Assembly: GCA_032718475.1 (NCBI GenBank)
Contig: JAUCBJ010001112.1
Location: forward strand, 1 to 64,000
From: Nemertoderma westbladi
Taxonomy: Eukaryota > Xenacoelomorpha > Nemertodermatida > Nemertodermatidae
Reading direction: 5' to 3'
DNA: 64,000 nt
Shown here: piece by piece, positions 28,906-39,102 of the stretch
Layout: each line of letters opens with the position of its first letter
Position numbering within the stretch: the stretch's first letter is position 1
The notes under the pieces: model-generated
Told to the model about the DNA's origin: nothing
The model's input: only the letters and a program-made list of their open reading frames with translations
Database searches by the model: none
Translations under genes and position numbers: made by a program

Positions 28906-31900
28906 ATCCTAATCACTACTACTACTAGGTCGAGCGAGCTCGGACAGTGGAAATGAGATCCTTCCAGGCTTCCCGATTCTCCATAGTTGTCGCAATTTCG
29001 TTTCTCCCAAGTTCAGTATCCCTTTCAAGTTGACCTATATATGTTATGGCAGGTCGTCCACGACTACGCTTTCCATGAGTTGGTTGCCAGAGAAGTAGAA
29101 GTAGAAGTAGAAGTATGACCTCGTCTTTACTTCGCCAGCAGTGCCCACTGAATCTTAATCTGCGTTCACAGAGGGTGGTTGATACAGGTGGTATTGTACC
29201 ATAAAGCTTGGCTTTTGTCATGTGTTGTCTCCAGCTGATGTTTAGGGCTGCCCTTAGTAGTCTTGTGTAGCAACCATCAATTCGTTGTTCAAGTGATTTA
29301 GTCAGTGTCCAGGTCTCACCCCCATATAAAAATACACTTTCCACTGTGGCTCGAAAGAACTTAGTCTTCAGGTGCCTGGAGAGATCTGATTTCCAGATGG
29401 TATCCATTTTTGATAGAGCTACCCAAGCCTTTGCTTTCCTAACTTCTATGTCCTTTTTGCTACTCTCTATCCATGATCCAAGGTACTGGAAGTCATCGAC
29501 CTTCCTTAGTTGATTATTATCAATGGTTGTCAAGTTTCCATCAACATTAAAGGTCATGAATTCGGTCTTGGTAGCATTTATATGCAATCCAACCTCCTTA
29601 GCAGCCCTCTCCACTTTATTTAGTAGAAGCTGTGCATCTGCTAGCGTATTAGAGAGCAGGGCGATGTCATCCACAAAGTCGGTGTCTGTGACTGTAGTTG
29701 CCGGATATCTACTACTTCTGCATTCTTGAAGTGTGAATCCCAGATCTTCACCCTTTGTGGCCGTCCTCATTGCATAATCCAGCACAATTACAAATAGTAA
29801 TGGTGCTAATGTGTCACCTTGCAGTACGCCAGCCAGGATTGAGAAAAACTCAGTTTCACCATCTGGTGAGAGTACCTGCGCTTCTGTGTCATAATATAAC
29901 AATCCAATACCAGCAACAATTACTTCTGGTATTCCATAAGCTCTTAGGATTTCAAGCATTTTACCTCTATGGATGGAGTCGAATGCCTTCTTGAAGTCCA
30001 CAAAAGTCATGACTGCGGGGAGATTCTTTGACTTAATTCCTTCAATCAGTCTCCGTAGTGCAAGTATCTGAGCTATTGTTGATCTACTTGGTCGAAATCC
30101 GTTTTGGCTCTTACGCAGTAGTTTCTCTATGTGAGGCCTAATCGTATATAGAATCATTTTATTGTATATTTTGGCAGCTACCACAAGTAGACAGATCCCA
30201 CGATAGTTTGTTGGTATGCCGAGGTCTCCTTTCTTGGGGAGAGGCTTTAGTTGACCTTTAGTCCAAATTGGTGGTGGCTTTTCCCCTTTTAACATCCGGT
30301 TGCAAACATTCAATAATGGTCTATTTAGCACTCCAGTTTTCCATACCTCCGCTGGGATTTCATCTAATCCACTCGCTTTATTATTGGACATGCTTTTAAT
30401 GCTTCTTTGGAGTTCGGCAGGTGTGAAGTCCCCTGTTTCTATAGGTAGTGTCTTGTCATATATTTTCCTTGTAGGGCTGACCTCGATGTTTGGTGGCTGC
30501 CCAAGCAAGTTGCTGAAGTGATTTTTCCACTTCCCAACACGTTCTTCAGGGCTATCGGCTTTGAGGCGCCCCTTTGCACAACTTTTCCGACCAGATACCT
30601 CATTTACAGTTTGCCAGGTAAGTCTTGATTGTTGCTGTATGTGAGCAGTTGTAATTGCTTCAGTTTTATCCTGTATGTACTTTTCCTGGCTGATGTTGTA
30701 GGCCAATTTAAGATCGTCCTTAGCTTTCTCAACCTTGTTAATGTTTTCGGTTGTTGGTTGTTCGGTTTTAACTTTGTAGGCTATCTTAAGATCTTCTCTC
30801 TTACAAGTAACCTCAGAGTTTTGCCATGGCACATACTGTTTTCGTTTAGGTTTCTGGGGGATATGCCTCATAGCTGATTCCTTGTGGGCTGTTATTATAT
30901 TCTGGTATATTGAATCGGTGGATTGGTCTTCATCCATTGACTGAAGTGTTTCAAAGCGGTTTTGAACTTCTACTGTATAAGCATCCTTTACAGCATTGTC
31001 AGTTCTGAGTTTCTCCCAGTCATAGTTGATTTGCTTGCTTGTCCTGGGTTTGCTGGCTCTCAAACTAAGTCTGATCTCTGCAGTCACAATTCTGTGGTAC
31101 GAACCAATTAGGTTGAACGAGCTGTATGCCTCGCAGTTGATCATGCTATTTCGCAACTTTTTGTTTATAAGGATGTAATCCAGTTGTGCTTTGGTTCCAT
31201 TAGGGTATTGAAAGGTCCATAGCTTCCCCTTACTCTTTTCTAATGTGTTGTTTGTTGGTATCAATTCACATTCTTCCATTAGGTCTGAAAGTAAGTACCC
31301 ATTTCTGTTAGAACTGGTGTTATAGGTGTAACCCTTGACGTCTTCTGGGCCAATTTGCGCATTCAGGTCACCAGCAATGAATTTAACATTGTGTTTCGGG
31401 ATGTCCTTAATAAGTCCAGTCAGTTCTTCATAAAACTTGACTGCTTGTTCTGGCTCTGATGCATTGGTTGGACTGTAGCAACATATAACTGTTGTCTTGG
31501 GATTCCCATCAAATGTTGCAATCATAACCCTGGAATTTATAGATTCGATGTTGTTTAGGGTCTTAAGTGCAAATGGGCTTAGCAGAATTCCTACTCCACC
31601 AATTGATGCATTGGCCGAGTTTCTTACTGCTGAGCTTGTTATCAACGTCCATCCATTTCCAATGTCATTGTACTTCATGGCAGTGTCTTCATGACAAATC
31701 CGATGTTCTTGGATGCAGATGATGTCGATGTTATATTCCATTGCCAGAGCGACCATGTCACCCTGTTTGCTCTGTGCTTTCAGCGTGCGTGCGTTCATTG
31801 TAGCAATCTTTAGTGTCTTTTTGCATTTCAACAGGTTGGTTCTTCTTTCTTCTCTGTCTTCTGTTCCAGTAGCCAATTTATCGACCCCAGCCTGGTGTAC

Positions 31901-32340
31901 CACTGAGGGACGCGGTCCTTGTTGACCCGGGCGACGACCGAGCCGGTATTTCTCCTGGAGGGTTCTCATACTCATATCTTTCAGTTGCGGGATAAACCGC
32001 TTGTGGTCGCAACTCCTACAAGCGTCTTCGCAGTAGGTCGCCGTTGGTTGATTACCTTCCGCCAACCTTGTCAGCATGTCTAGCCGTTGGTTGATTTCCT
32101 TCCGCCTATCCATGGCCTACAGCCCTGCTGCCGACTGTAGGGGTCCATTTGTTACACCCTGAACCAAGTGTGCCTCCTGGGTTAGGTTACCTAACACTGG
32201 TAGAGGAGCATCCAGTATAGACAGGGCGGGGCTTGTATCATCTCTAATGCAGATGCGTATCAAGCCTTTGCCTTCAATGGTGCCCTAGGCGCTATAGCCC
32301 TCAATGACTTATTTAGTTGATGGGGCTGAACCAACCCACT
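28906..32340 (-). mobile_element. RTE-like LINE, second subfamily, near full length
   Basis: A long ORF2 with both endonuclease and reverse transcriptase is preceded by about 220 bp of 5' leader and ends with the trinucleotide tail (actactactactagg on the plus strand). It shares the tail and overall plan with the RTE family at 12.6, 37.3 and 50.6 kb but is clearly diverged in sequence. Confidence 0.85.
28925..32113 (-). CDS. RTE-like LINE ORF2: endonuclease plus reverse transcriptase, 1062 aa
   Basis: Residues about 95-345 form the APE endonuclease (IATMNARTL, IQEHR, GGVGILLSP, CYSPTN, FIAGDLNAQIG, LDYILINK, GSYHRIV). After a basic linker comes the reverse transcriptase: NKASGLDEIPAEVWK, LKPLPKKGDLG, NYRGICLLVVAAKIYNKM, QNGFRPSRST, TFVDFKKAFDSI (motif A), GVLQGDTLAPLLFVIVLDY (B) and DTDFVDDIALLS (C, FVDD instead of FADD). 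A Leu run (residues about 1010-1016) is encoded by a gaagta microsatellite and is probably a local expansion. The frame is open end to end, so this copy may have been active; the Ala to Val change before DD is tolerated in some reverse transcriptases. Confidence 0.9.
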   Translation of the reverse strand: MDRRKEINQRLDMLTRLAEGNQPTATYCEDACRSCDHKRFIPQLKDMSMRTLQEKYRLGRRPGQQGPRPSVVHQAGVDKLATGTEDREERRTNLLKCKKTLKIATMNARTLKAQSKQGDMVALAMEYNIDIICIQEHRICHEDTAMKYNDIGNGWTLITSSAVRNSANASIGGVGILLSPFALKTLNNIESINSRVMIATFDGNPKTTVICCYSPTNASEPEQAVKFYEELTGLIKDIPKHNVKFIAGDLNAQIGPEDVKGYTYNTSSNRNGYLLSDLMEECELIPTNNTLEKSKGKLWTFQYPNGTKAQLDYILINKKLRNSMINCEAYSSFNLIGSYHRIVTAEIRLSLRASKPRTSKQINYDWEKLRTDNAVKDAYTVEVQNRFETLQSMDEDQSTDSIYQNIITAHKESAMRHIPQKPKRKQYVPWQNSEVTCKREDLKIAYKVKTEQPTTENINKVEKAKDDLKLAYNISQEKYIQDKTEAITTAHIQQQSRLTWQTVNEVSGRKSCAKGRLKADSPEERVGKWKNHFSNLLGQPPNIEVSPTRKIYDKTLPIETGDFTPAELQRSIKSMSNNKASGLDEIPAEVWKTGVLNRPLLNVCNRMLKGEKPPPIWTKGQLKPLPKKGDLGIPTNYRGICLLVVAAKIYNKMILYTIRPHIEKLLRKSQNGFRPSRSTIAQILALRRLIEGIKSKNLPAVMTFVDFKKAFDSIHRGKMLEILRAYGIPEVIVAGIGLLYYDTEAQVLSPDGETEFFSILAGVLQGDTLAPLLFVIVLDYAMRTATKGEDLGFTLQECRSSRYPATTVTDTDFVDDIALLSNTLADAQLLLNKVERAAKEVGLHINATKTEFMTFNVDGNLTTIDNNQLRKVDDFQYLGSWIESSKKDIEVRKAKAWVALSKMDTIWKSDLSRHLKTKFFRATVESVFLYGGETWTLTKSLEQRIDGCYTRLLRAALNISWRQHMTKAKLYGTIPPVSTTLCERRLRFSGHCWRSKDEVILLLLLLLLWQPTHGKRSRGRPAITYIGQLERDTELGRNEIATTMENREAWKDLISTVRARST

Positions 32341-32371
32341 CTTGATCAACTAAATAATGAATAGGCTATGC

Positions 32372-33829
32372 TTATCGGGCCTGCCCTACTGGGCTGACAG
32401 CTACAGGTAGTACCACATTACTGTAATAGTGGTAGCAGGATCTGGGGACCTGACCTGACCTGACCTCATCAAGGGTGCACTTTTTCAATCTCTTACGGCA
32501 TGATTCAAGTAGCTGTTCCTCTTGGCAGCAGTGTAGTAATTCGAACAGATCTAAGGAGGCTTCATTAACTGAAGCTCTCTGTTTCAGTTGAAGTGAGACA
32601 CACTGGGTTGGTGATATGAAGGGTTTAGTAAACTGAAAATCTTCTCTCTGATACTGAGCAGCTTTTGCATTCCCATCTTCGAGAATTCCCAATAGAGGTC
32701 CCAATAGTTGTCATTTGATTGGTGAGGGAATGGGCGGACATAGCCATTCGCTATTGTCCATGGTGCTGGATCTTGCTCACTGGAATTTATAGTGGTAATT
32801 AAGTTGAGTAGCTTGCATATTTTATGTGATACTGGAGTAACTTTGGTCTGTGATAGACTACAAACTGTGAATAAAACTTTTTTAACAGTATCTGCAACAT
32901 GTAGAATGAAATGAGTACCATCACAATCTGGAAAGAAAATCATTGGTGTTGTATTAATGTCACAATGATTAGTTATGTACATGACAGCACTAGCAACATC
33001 ATATGATTGAGGCTGATGCAGCTTTGTGCATAGTGCAGATTCGATACAGCTAATAGATCTATCCATATGTCTCTCCAGGATAGAAAGAAATGAGTCAATG
33101 ATTAGGGTAGAGAATACATTTCTTCCTTTGAAGAAATTCCAATCAGGATCGGAGGGTTTTTAGAGAACAAGAGTTTCATTGGATGGCCTAGTGGTTGCTG
33201 CAATGACCACTGCTTCATCATGGAACCCTTTACAAATATCTGGAAAGATGTCAATGTGTTCAGCAGACCCGCCCTGAATATCATCAACATCATTAGTACT
33301 AGGGCTATGATGGGAGTTGTGTGTATGTGCTGAGTGATACTGTGGTTGTGTTCTGCATACCCATGTGCCGTCATCCATTAAGTCATGTACTTCGACCTCA
33401 CCACAATGAAGGTTGTCAGGGTATGGAAGTGAGTAGTAGAGTAGTGAGTAGTGGAGTAGTAAAAATAGACTTTGGAGGCTCAACTAAAAAATTATTACTG
33501 GTACTACAGTTTTGATCTGCCCTAATATAAAGACCAATGTTGCTCCTAATCCCATATTGAGAATTAGCAACGTTAATGTTACTATTTACAAAAGTCTTAC
33601 AAACTCCAGGTTCTGGTGCAGCTCCATCGTGTACCCCAATGCCACCATGGACTTGGGGAGTTGCAGGGGAACCATTATCCGAGCTGTAAGGAAAGGAATC
33701 CATGATCATAGATTGGATTGTTGGGGTCTCCGAGACGGAAGTCAGTGACCCTGAGTCTGGATGGATCACTCTGGATTCATTACTCATCCATCCAGATTGG
33801 GTTGTTGTCCCACCAGATTCAGTAGTCAT
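32372..33829 (-). pseudogene. Frameshifted ORF with a Ulp1/SENP-like protease remnant
   Basis: Overlapping minus-strand frames cover the region (33829-33416, 33483-33160, 33374-33102, 33066-32584, 32704-32372). In 33066-32584, TPMIFFPDCDGTHFILHVAD followed about 65 residues later by RPFPHQSNDNYWDLYW resembles the His-strand and the Q-x-N-x-x-D-C-G block of C48 SUMO proteases, but the catalytic Cys position reads Trp. The first frame is Ser/Thr/Pro rich. It could be a LINE ORF1 with a protease domain or another transposon gene; it is clearly broken. Confidence 0.45.
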
Positions 33830-34390
33830 TGACCCGGGAACTAGAGCAACTGTTATCTGAATTTAAATTTGAATTTAATGACATGAACATAAACAAACAA
33901 GTTATTATACCATTAACAGGAATTTAGACAAATGTGGCATCGCCACTAAAGTAAAATAGGCACCCAGCCATAAAACACCACTGGTTTATGGTATATGTAT
34001 CATGCACAAAAAGTGCTTAAAATTTAAAATCAAATTTTAAATAATTAAAACTATCTAAATATAGTTAAGACTAAAATGAAAACCAATGAGGAGTAAAATA
34101 ATGAGTTATTGCTAGGTATCTGTGCACTTACGAAATATCGCTAATTCTATTTGGCTATTAGTATGTTAGTTAGTTATTTCTTAGTTCCATTCAGTCGGGG
34201 TGGAGGGGTGGGCAGATAGTCTCCATTGTGGTCTTCCAGGCTTGCATATATGGAGCAGATCAGTCGCAGCAAGGTTCTTTTTAAATACTTTGAGTGATGG
34301 CGACATTACGACTATAATGGGAAGAGATTTCCAGGTAGGGATATGGCGGACAGTGAAATGATGCTGGTGAATAGCAACATTTGATCGGGG
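33830..34390. other. Non-coding gap between LINE remnants
   Basis: AT-rich, with no gene seen. The right 200 bp (from about 34190) reads like the 3' untranslated end of the following CR1-like LINE. Confidence 0.5.
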
Positions 34391-35233
34391 TCACTCTATT
34401 TTCCATTGGTGTCCTCTTGTTCTCAAATTAGAAGCGACGTGGAAGTAAACTTTTTCTGACTGACCACTTCGAATAATTTTATACATTTCAGTGAGGTCGA
34501 TTTTGACCCTGCGCTCTTCAAGAGATTTGCAATTCAATTTAGTTAGTCTACCAGAATAAGTTAAACCAGAGAGCCCAGGCAACCACCTAGTAAACTCTCT
34601 TTGAACCCGTTCTAATCTGTTTATACCTTTGTCAAGCATTGGAGACAAAATTGAGCTATTGTATTCGAGGAAGGGTCGAACAAAAGTGCAAAACAGGTTG
34701 AATTGAAACTGGCTACTACGGTGGCCAAATGCACGTCTGATTTGAGAGCTTGATTTTCTTTCCTTGGCGCAGATGAATTCGACATGTTCACTAAACAGTA
34801 AATCCTTTGAAATTATAATTCCAAGGTCTTTGTTACACTCATTAGCTTTCAGTGGAGTTCCATTCATATTATAAGTGTGAATTACTGTAGTGGAAGAGTT
34901 GGGGGCCATAAGTGAAACTAGACAACACTTTTTAACATTAAACTCCATATTCCAATCAGAAGCCCAACTAAGAAGATAATCTATGTCTTGCTGCAAGTAT
35001 AATGCATCATAATTGTTTGAAATATGTCGGTAGAGCTTTGTATCATCTGCATATAATTTGATAAATGTGTCTTTCAGAATGAGATCACCAATGTCATTTA
35101 TAAAAATAATAAAAATACTAAAAATAAAAATAATAACACCACTTGTGACATTAGCACAAGCAGAGAGACATCCATCAATAATTGTATTTTGGTATCTAGT
35201 GAGGAGGAATACAGAGATCCAATGCAGCAGCAA
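34391..35233 (-). pseudogene. CR1-like reverse transcriptase, C-terminal half
   Basis: Contains FINDIGD, FIKLYADDTKLYR (catalytic YADD), WNMEFNVKKCCLVS, KDLGIIISKDLLFSEHV, RRAFGHRSSQF, FVRPFLEYNSSILSPM and the terminal RRVKIDLTEMYKIIRS block typical of CR1-type LINEs. The N-terminal continuation is separated by frameshifts and the SINE. Confidence 0.85.
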
Positions 35234-35409
35234 CCCGGAAATGCCAGAAGATTCTAGTTCTGAAATGAGTTTACTGTGGGAAACTTTGTCAAATGCTCTC
35301 TTAAAATCAGTGTAGATAATGTCTACTCGTCCTCGGAAGTTACGAATATTAACCCAGTCCAGCGAACACTACAGAAGCTGAGTGAATGTAGATTTCCCTT
35401 TGAGAAAAC

Positions 35410-35705
35410 CATGTTAGTAAGTAAGTAAGTAAGTAAATTTCTTCGGCCACTAGGCCAGGGATTACGCACAAAGTCTGACGACTTATTTCCAGTGCGGTCC
35501 CCCCAGAACTTTACTCCCCAGAGGAAACTCTAGTACTCATTTAGCTACCACTTAAGGATGCAAGGCAGAGATGCGCCCTGGCTGGTCCCTTTAAAGCATT
35601 CGTGCCGAAACGAAAACTGCCCTGGTCCATGTGAGGATTGAACCCACGACCTACAGGAGGTGTGAATTCAATGCAACCACTACACCAAGGTGGAACCAGG
35701 TACAA
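35410..35705 (-). mobile_element. tRNA-derived SINE inserted in the CR1-like LINE
   Basis: On the minus strand the 5' end reads ccaccttggtgtagtggttg (A-box-like tggtgtagtgg), then ggtcgtgggttcaatcc (B box ggttcaatcc), followed by a body and a 3' tail of (ttac)n (gtaagtaagtaa on plus). Short flanking duplications of about 9 bp (aacatg a/g tt) mark the insertion into the reverse transcriptase. A related copy lies at 43012-43176. Confidence 0.8.
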
Positions 35706-36601
35706 TCATGTTGCCGAGATGTAATCAATTTAGATTGGTGTAGGTGATTCAGAACTTTTCCTCTCACTATATAGTTTCCATCAATTTGGCTAATATTGAT
35801 GTCAGGGAAATTGGCCTGTAATTCAGAGGATCTGAACGAGAGAACGGGATTTTTATATACAGGAATGATATGCGATAAAACCCATGAATCCGGAATAATA
35901 CCTGAGTCGAAAGACTGTTGAAATAGCTTAGATAACGGAGTAGCAAGGAATGGGGCCAAATTACGTAACAATATTGTTGGAATGTGATCAGGTCCAGGAG
36001 CCTTTCCAGGTTTCAGCTTCAACAAGTTCTTGTAAACCTCATGGGATTCAAAGACAATATGGTTGAGAGTATTTTGGTTGGGCTGGTTCAAGTCAGAAGT
36101 AAGATTCTTGTTGGTGTTCTTCTTATCTGAAGTACATTTATGCGCATTGGTACTGGAATCAACTGTAAAAGCAGATACAAAGGTTTCATTAAATAGGTTG
36201 GCCTTCTTGGTGCTATCAGTGACAATGTTACCCTGAGAATCCTTCATTGCTGGTATGGCTGATTTTCGACTCATTTGAGATTTGGTGTAACGCCAGAATT
36301 TTTTTGTATTTTTGTGTTGCAGGATCCGATTTTCATAGTTGTGCAAGGCTTCCATGTATGCTACTTCAATAAGAACGTTTATATTATCCAGAGAATCCTG
36401 CAGTATTGAATGTCTAATTGGGTCGCTAGTCAAGGACAGTTTGGTTCTAATGTGATGTGCACGACGGAGCAGCTTCTTTATTTGTGGATGCTGTTTGGGA
36501 CGATTGCAGGACTTCAAAGGAACGCAATCAGAAATTATGGAGTTCAGAATAAATTCAAGTGCTTTAGAATTTTGTATGGCATTGAAATTGTCATTAACCA
36601 C
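35706..36601 (-). pseudogene. CR1-like reverse transcriptase, N-terminal part
   Basis: The open frame shows an RT linker (AHHIRTKLSLTSDPIRH, ENRILQHKNTKKFWRYTKSQ) and early motifs LLKLKPGKAPGPDHIPTILL, WVLSHIIPVYKN and ISQIDGNYIVRGKVLNHLHQ. It runs into the SINE at its 3' side, where the last 18 residues are SINE-derived. The upstream end joins the endonuclease frame with a frameshift near 36610. Confidence 0.75.
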
Positions 36602-36633
36602 ATCATCCCAGTTAATCTGTGCACAAATTCCAT

Positions 36634-37032
36634 TTACTTCTTCCCAGTTAACACTACTCCAGTCACTAGTAACTGATGTGCTACTTTCAGAACTGACAGG
36701 AGGGAGGGTGGCATATAGGATTCTATGATCACTTTTTTTTTATCAGAGAGATCGAATCGTTCACCCACAAAAACATTCTCAACTAGGTTTGGAACATTAG
36801 TAAGTAACAAATCTAAGATACCACCTTTTATATGAGTTGGGTCAGAGATAAGCTGATGCGCTGGGCAAGGATTCCCAAAAATATCGTCAGATTCTTCTTC
36901 AAGAAGCTGAGTTTCTGTTAAACAGATAATTAGGGGATTAGCGTTGAAAGTAGATACCAGTAACTTCAAGGCAGAAATTTTATTACGGATTGATTGACAG
37001 TTGAAACATAATACCATTGGCTTTTTCAACAA
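36634..37032 (-). pseudogene. CR1-like LINE endonuclease, N-terminal and C-terminal pieces joined by deletion
   Basis: It begins with MVLCFNCQSIRNKISALKLL and LIICLTETQLLEEESDD, the conserved start of LINE endonucleases, but then moves directly to GGILDLLLTNVPNLVENVFV and the DKKKVIIES end. The central GDFN part is missing. This is an internal deletion and leaves an inactive domain. Confidence 0.7.
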
Positions 37033-37149
37033 TGCACAATCAGGGATAAGTTTAGACTAGTTGGCTGAGTATTTGTTATTTATCGCTTCATCGCTTATTT
37101 ATCGCTTAATTTCAGTATTTGTTATCGCTTCTGGTTCTGTACCTGTCCA

Positions 37150-37326
37150 TCCAGGTTCTACGCATGTCCTTAGATCATCATAATGATGATGGGGTGATGG
37201 TAACTCCACCTACTGGCTCCAGATTTCGAGGAAATCCTGCCAAGTACCTAACTGATCTAGACTTTGCTGATGACTTAGGAGTACTCTCAGAATCACTAGA
37301 GGGAGCTCAACGGCTCCTCAACTCAT
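37150..37326 (+). mobile_element. RTE-like LINE fragment, opposite orientation to copy B
   Basis: The plus strand repeats the copy A segment around the catalytic motif (VLRMSLDHHNDDGVM ... LTDLDFADDLGVLSE) and stops at 'ctcaactcatta', exactly where the 3' tail of the minus-strand copy B begins. It is a 177 bp fragment only. Confidence 0.85.
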
Positions 37327-39102
37327 TACTACTAGTATCGGCATGCTGCATTGCAGCTGCATTTTTAAGAATGCTGTGCCGGCTTGTCGACAAAATTGCA
37401 CCGCCACAACTCCCTATCACCCATGACATTTGCTAGATCATCCGCATCTTCAAGGCCAGTGTCCTTTAAGATGCGTCTCAAGAAAGTCATGGGCTGTCCA
37501 CCATGCTTATTCACTCCATGAGGCTGCCAAAGTACAAGATTATGCACTGGCTGGTCCTCACGGCGAAAGCAATATCCTGCAAAGCGGAGGCGACTTTGTT
37601 CTAGTGTCAAGCTTGGGGGAACCAATGAGACACCTCCAATGTTATAGAGTGTCTGATTGGAGATGTGTGCATTGTACTTGACACAATGAACACGGCGTAG
37701 CCTTCTTGTGAATGTGCCATCCAAAGATTTGGTGTCCTCAGCAGTTAGAGCCCAGCATGGACTCCCATGGAGGAGTACTGGAACTACTGCTGCTCTAAAT
37801 AATCGGACCGTAAGTTTCCGATTAATTATCTGCGACTTCCAAATCCTGGAAAGCCTATTCAAGGCTGCCCATGCCTTTCCCTTACGTATTCGAAGGTCCT
37901 CACCTGACTTCCGGATCCATGATCCCAGGTAACAGAAGTCGTCCACATGCTCAAGCATACCATCCTTTGAGCTTATGCTCATCCGATCAGAGACTTGCTG
38001 AGAACTTTCAAAGTTAACTGTCAAAATTTTGGTCTTTCTGGAGTTAATAAAAAGACCAACACTAGAAGCAGCATGTTCTAATGAGTTGAGGAGCCGTTGG
38101 GCTCCCTCTAGTGATTCTGAGAGTACTCCCAAGTCATCAACAAAGTCTAGATCAGTTAGGTACTTGGCAGGATTTCCTCGACTGCTGGAGCCAGTAGGTG
38201 GAGTTATCATCACCCCATCATCATTATGATGATCTAAGGACATGCGTAGAACATAGTCAACAACAATTATGAACAAGAATGGTGCAAGTGTGTCTGCCTG
38301 GAGGACGCCCCATAACACTTCAAATGGTTCTGTGTCACCGTCAACAGTAGACACAAATGTTGTCGAACCATCGTATACTGATCTGATTGCTGCAATAATT
38401 TCATCAGGAATCCCATATAATGAAAGTATGCTGAACATACGTGAGCGACAGACTGAATCAAAGGCCTTGAAGAAGTCCACAAAGATAACAGCCAGATGCC
38501 TGTCTTTCTTTTTTGATAACTCTTCAATTATCCTTCTAAGTGCCAAAATGGGCTCCATGGTCCCACGACCTTTACGGAACCCATTCTGATTTCCACAGAG
38601 CAGTCTCTCAATGGGATCTCTGATGCGATTTAATAGAATTCTATTGTATAGCTTTGCAGCAATTGAGATCAATGAGATTCCCCGAAAAGAACCATAGAGT
38701 GTTAGGTTGCCCTTCTTGGGAACTGGCACCAACTTATTTGTTTTCAGTTCTTGTGGGACTCTTGTTGTACGGTACATGTCTACTATGATGGGATAGATGA
38801 GCTTTAAACACTCAGGTATTTTAAAGACCTCAGGGGGAACACCATCTACTCCACTGGCAGTCTGGCACGATTGGTCTTAATGCTCTTTGCAGCAGCCTTC
38901 ACTTCTGCAAAGGAGATATCACCAATGGGAATATCTGGCAGTCTGGGAGTACAGACTCAGACACTTTTACTTCTATAAAGTTATCAGGCAATACCAAATA
39001 CCCTGTCATTATTGAGGAGCTTTTCAAAGTGGACCTTCCAACCATTGAGGCGATCGGCTGGTGATTCAGCCTTAACCTTGGTGGTTGGTTGGCTTTTTCG
39101 AC
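37327..39102 (-). mobile_element. RTE-like LINE, copy B, 5'-truncated
   Basis: The 3' tail (ctactagtatcggc on plus) is at 37327 and similarity to copy A ends at about 39102. Small duplications near 38855 and 38940 (tctggcag, tctgggag) break the early part. I find no target duplication (ctcatta versus gtttcgg), so the copy was rearranged after insertion or inserted atypically. Confidence 0.8.
37365..38777 (-). pseudogene. RTE-like reverse transcriptase, copy B, 470 aa open frame
   Basis: The same reverse transcriptase as copies A and C with scattered substitutions: LLCGNQNGFRKG, GVLQADTLAPFLF (Gly to Ala in motif B) and DLDFVDDLGVLS (FVDD instead of FADD). The part before 38777 is frameshifted. 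Changes in two catalytic-region motifs suggest it is inactive. Confidence 0.8.

Larger units (their letters stand above)
34391..37040 (-). mobile_element. CR1-like LINE, third family, interrupted by a SINE
   Basis: Read leftwards: endonuclease start (37032-36634), reverse transcriptase N-terminal half (36601-35651), a SINE (about 35410-35700), then the reverse transcriptase C-terminal half (35233-34391). The reading frames are mostly open apart from the SINE and a few frameshifts, so the element is moderately young. The 5' end of the element (ORF1) is missing. Confidence 0.8.
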
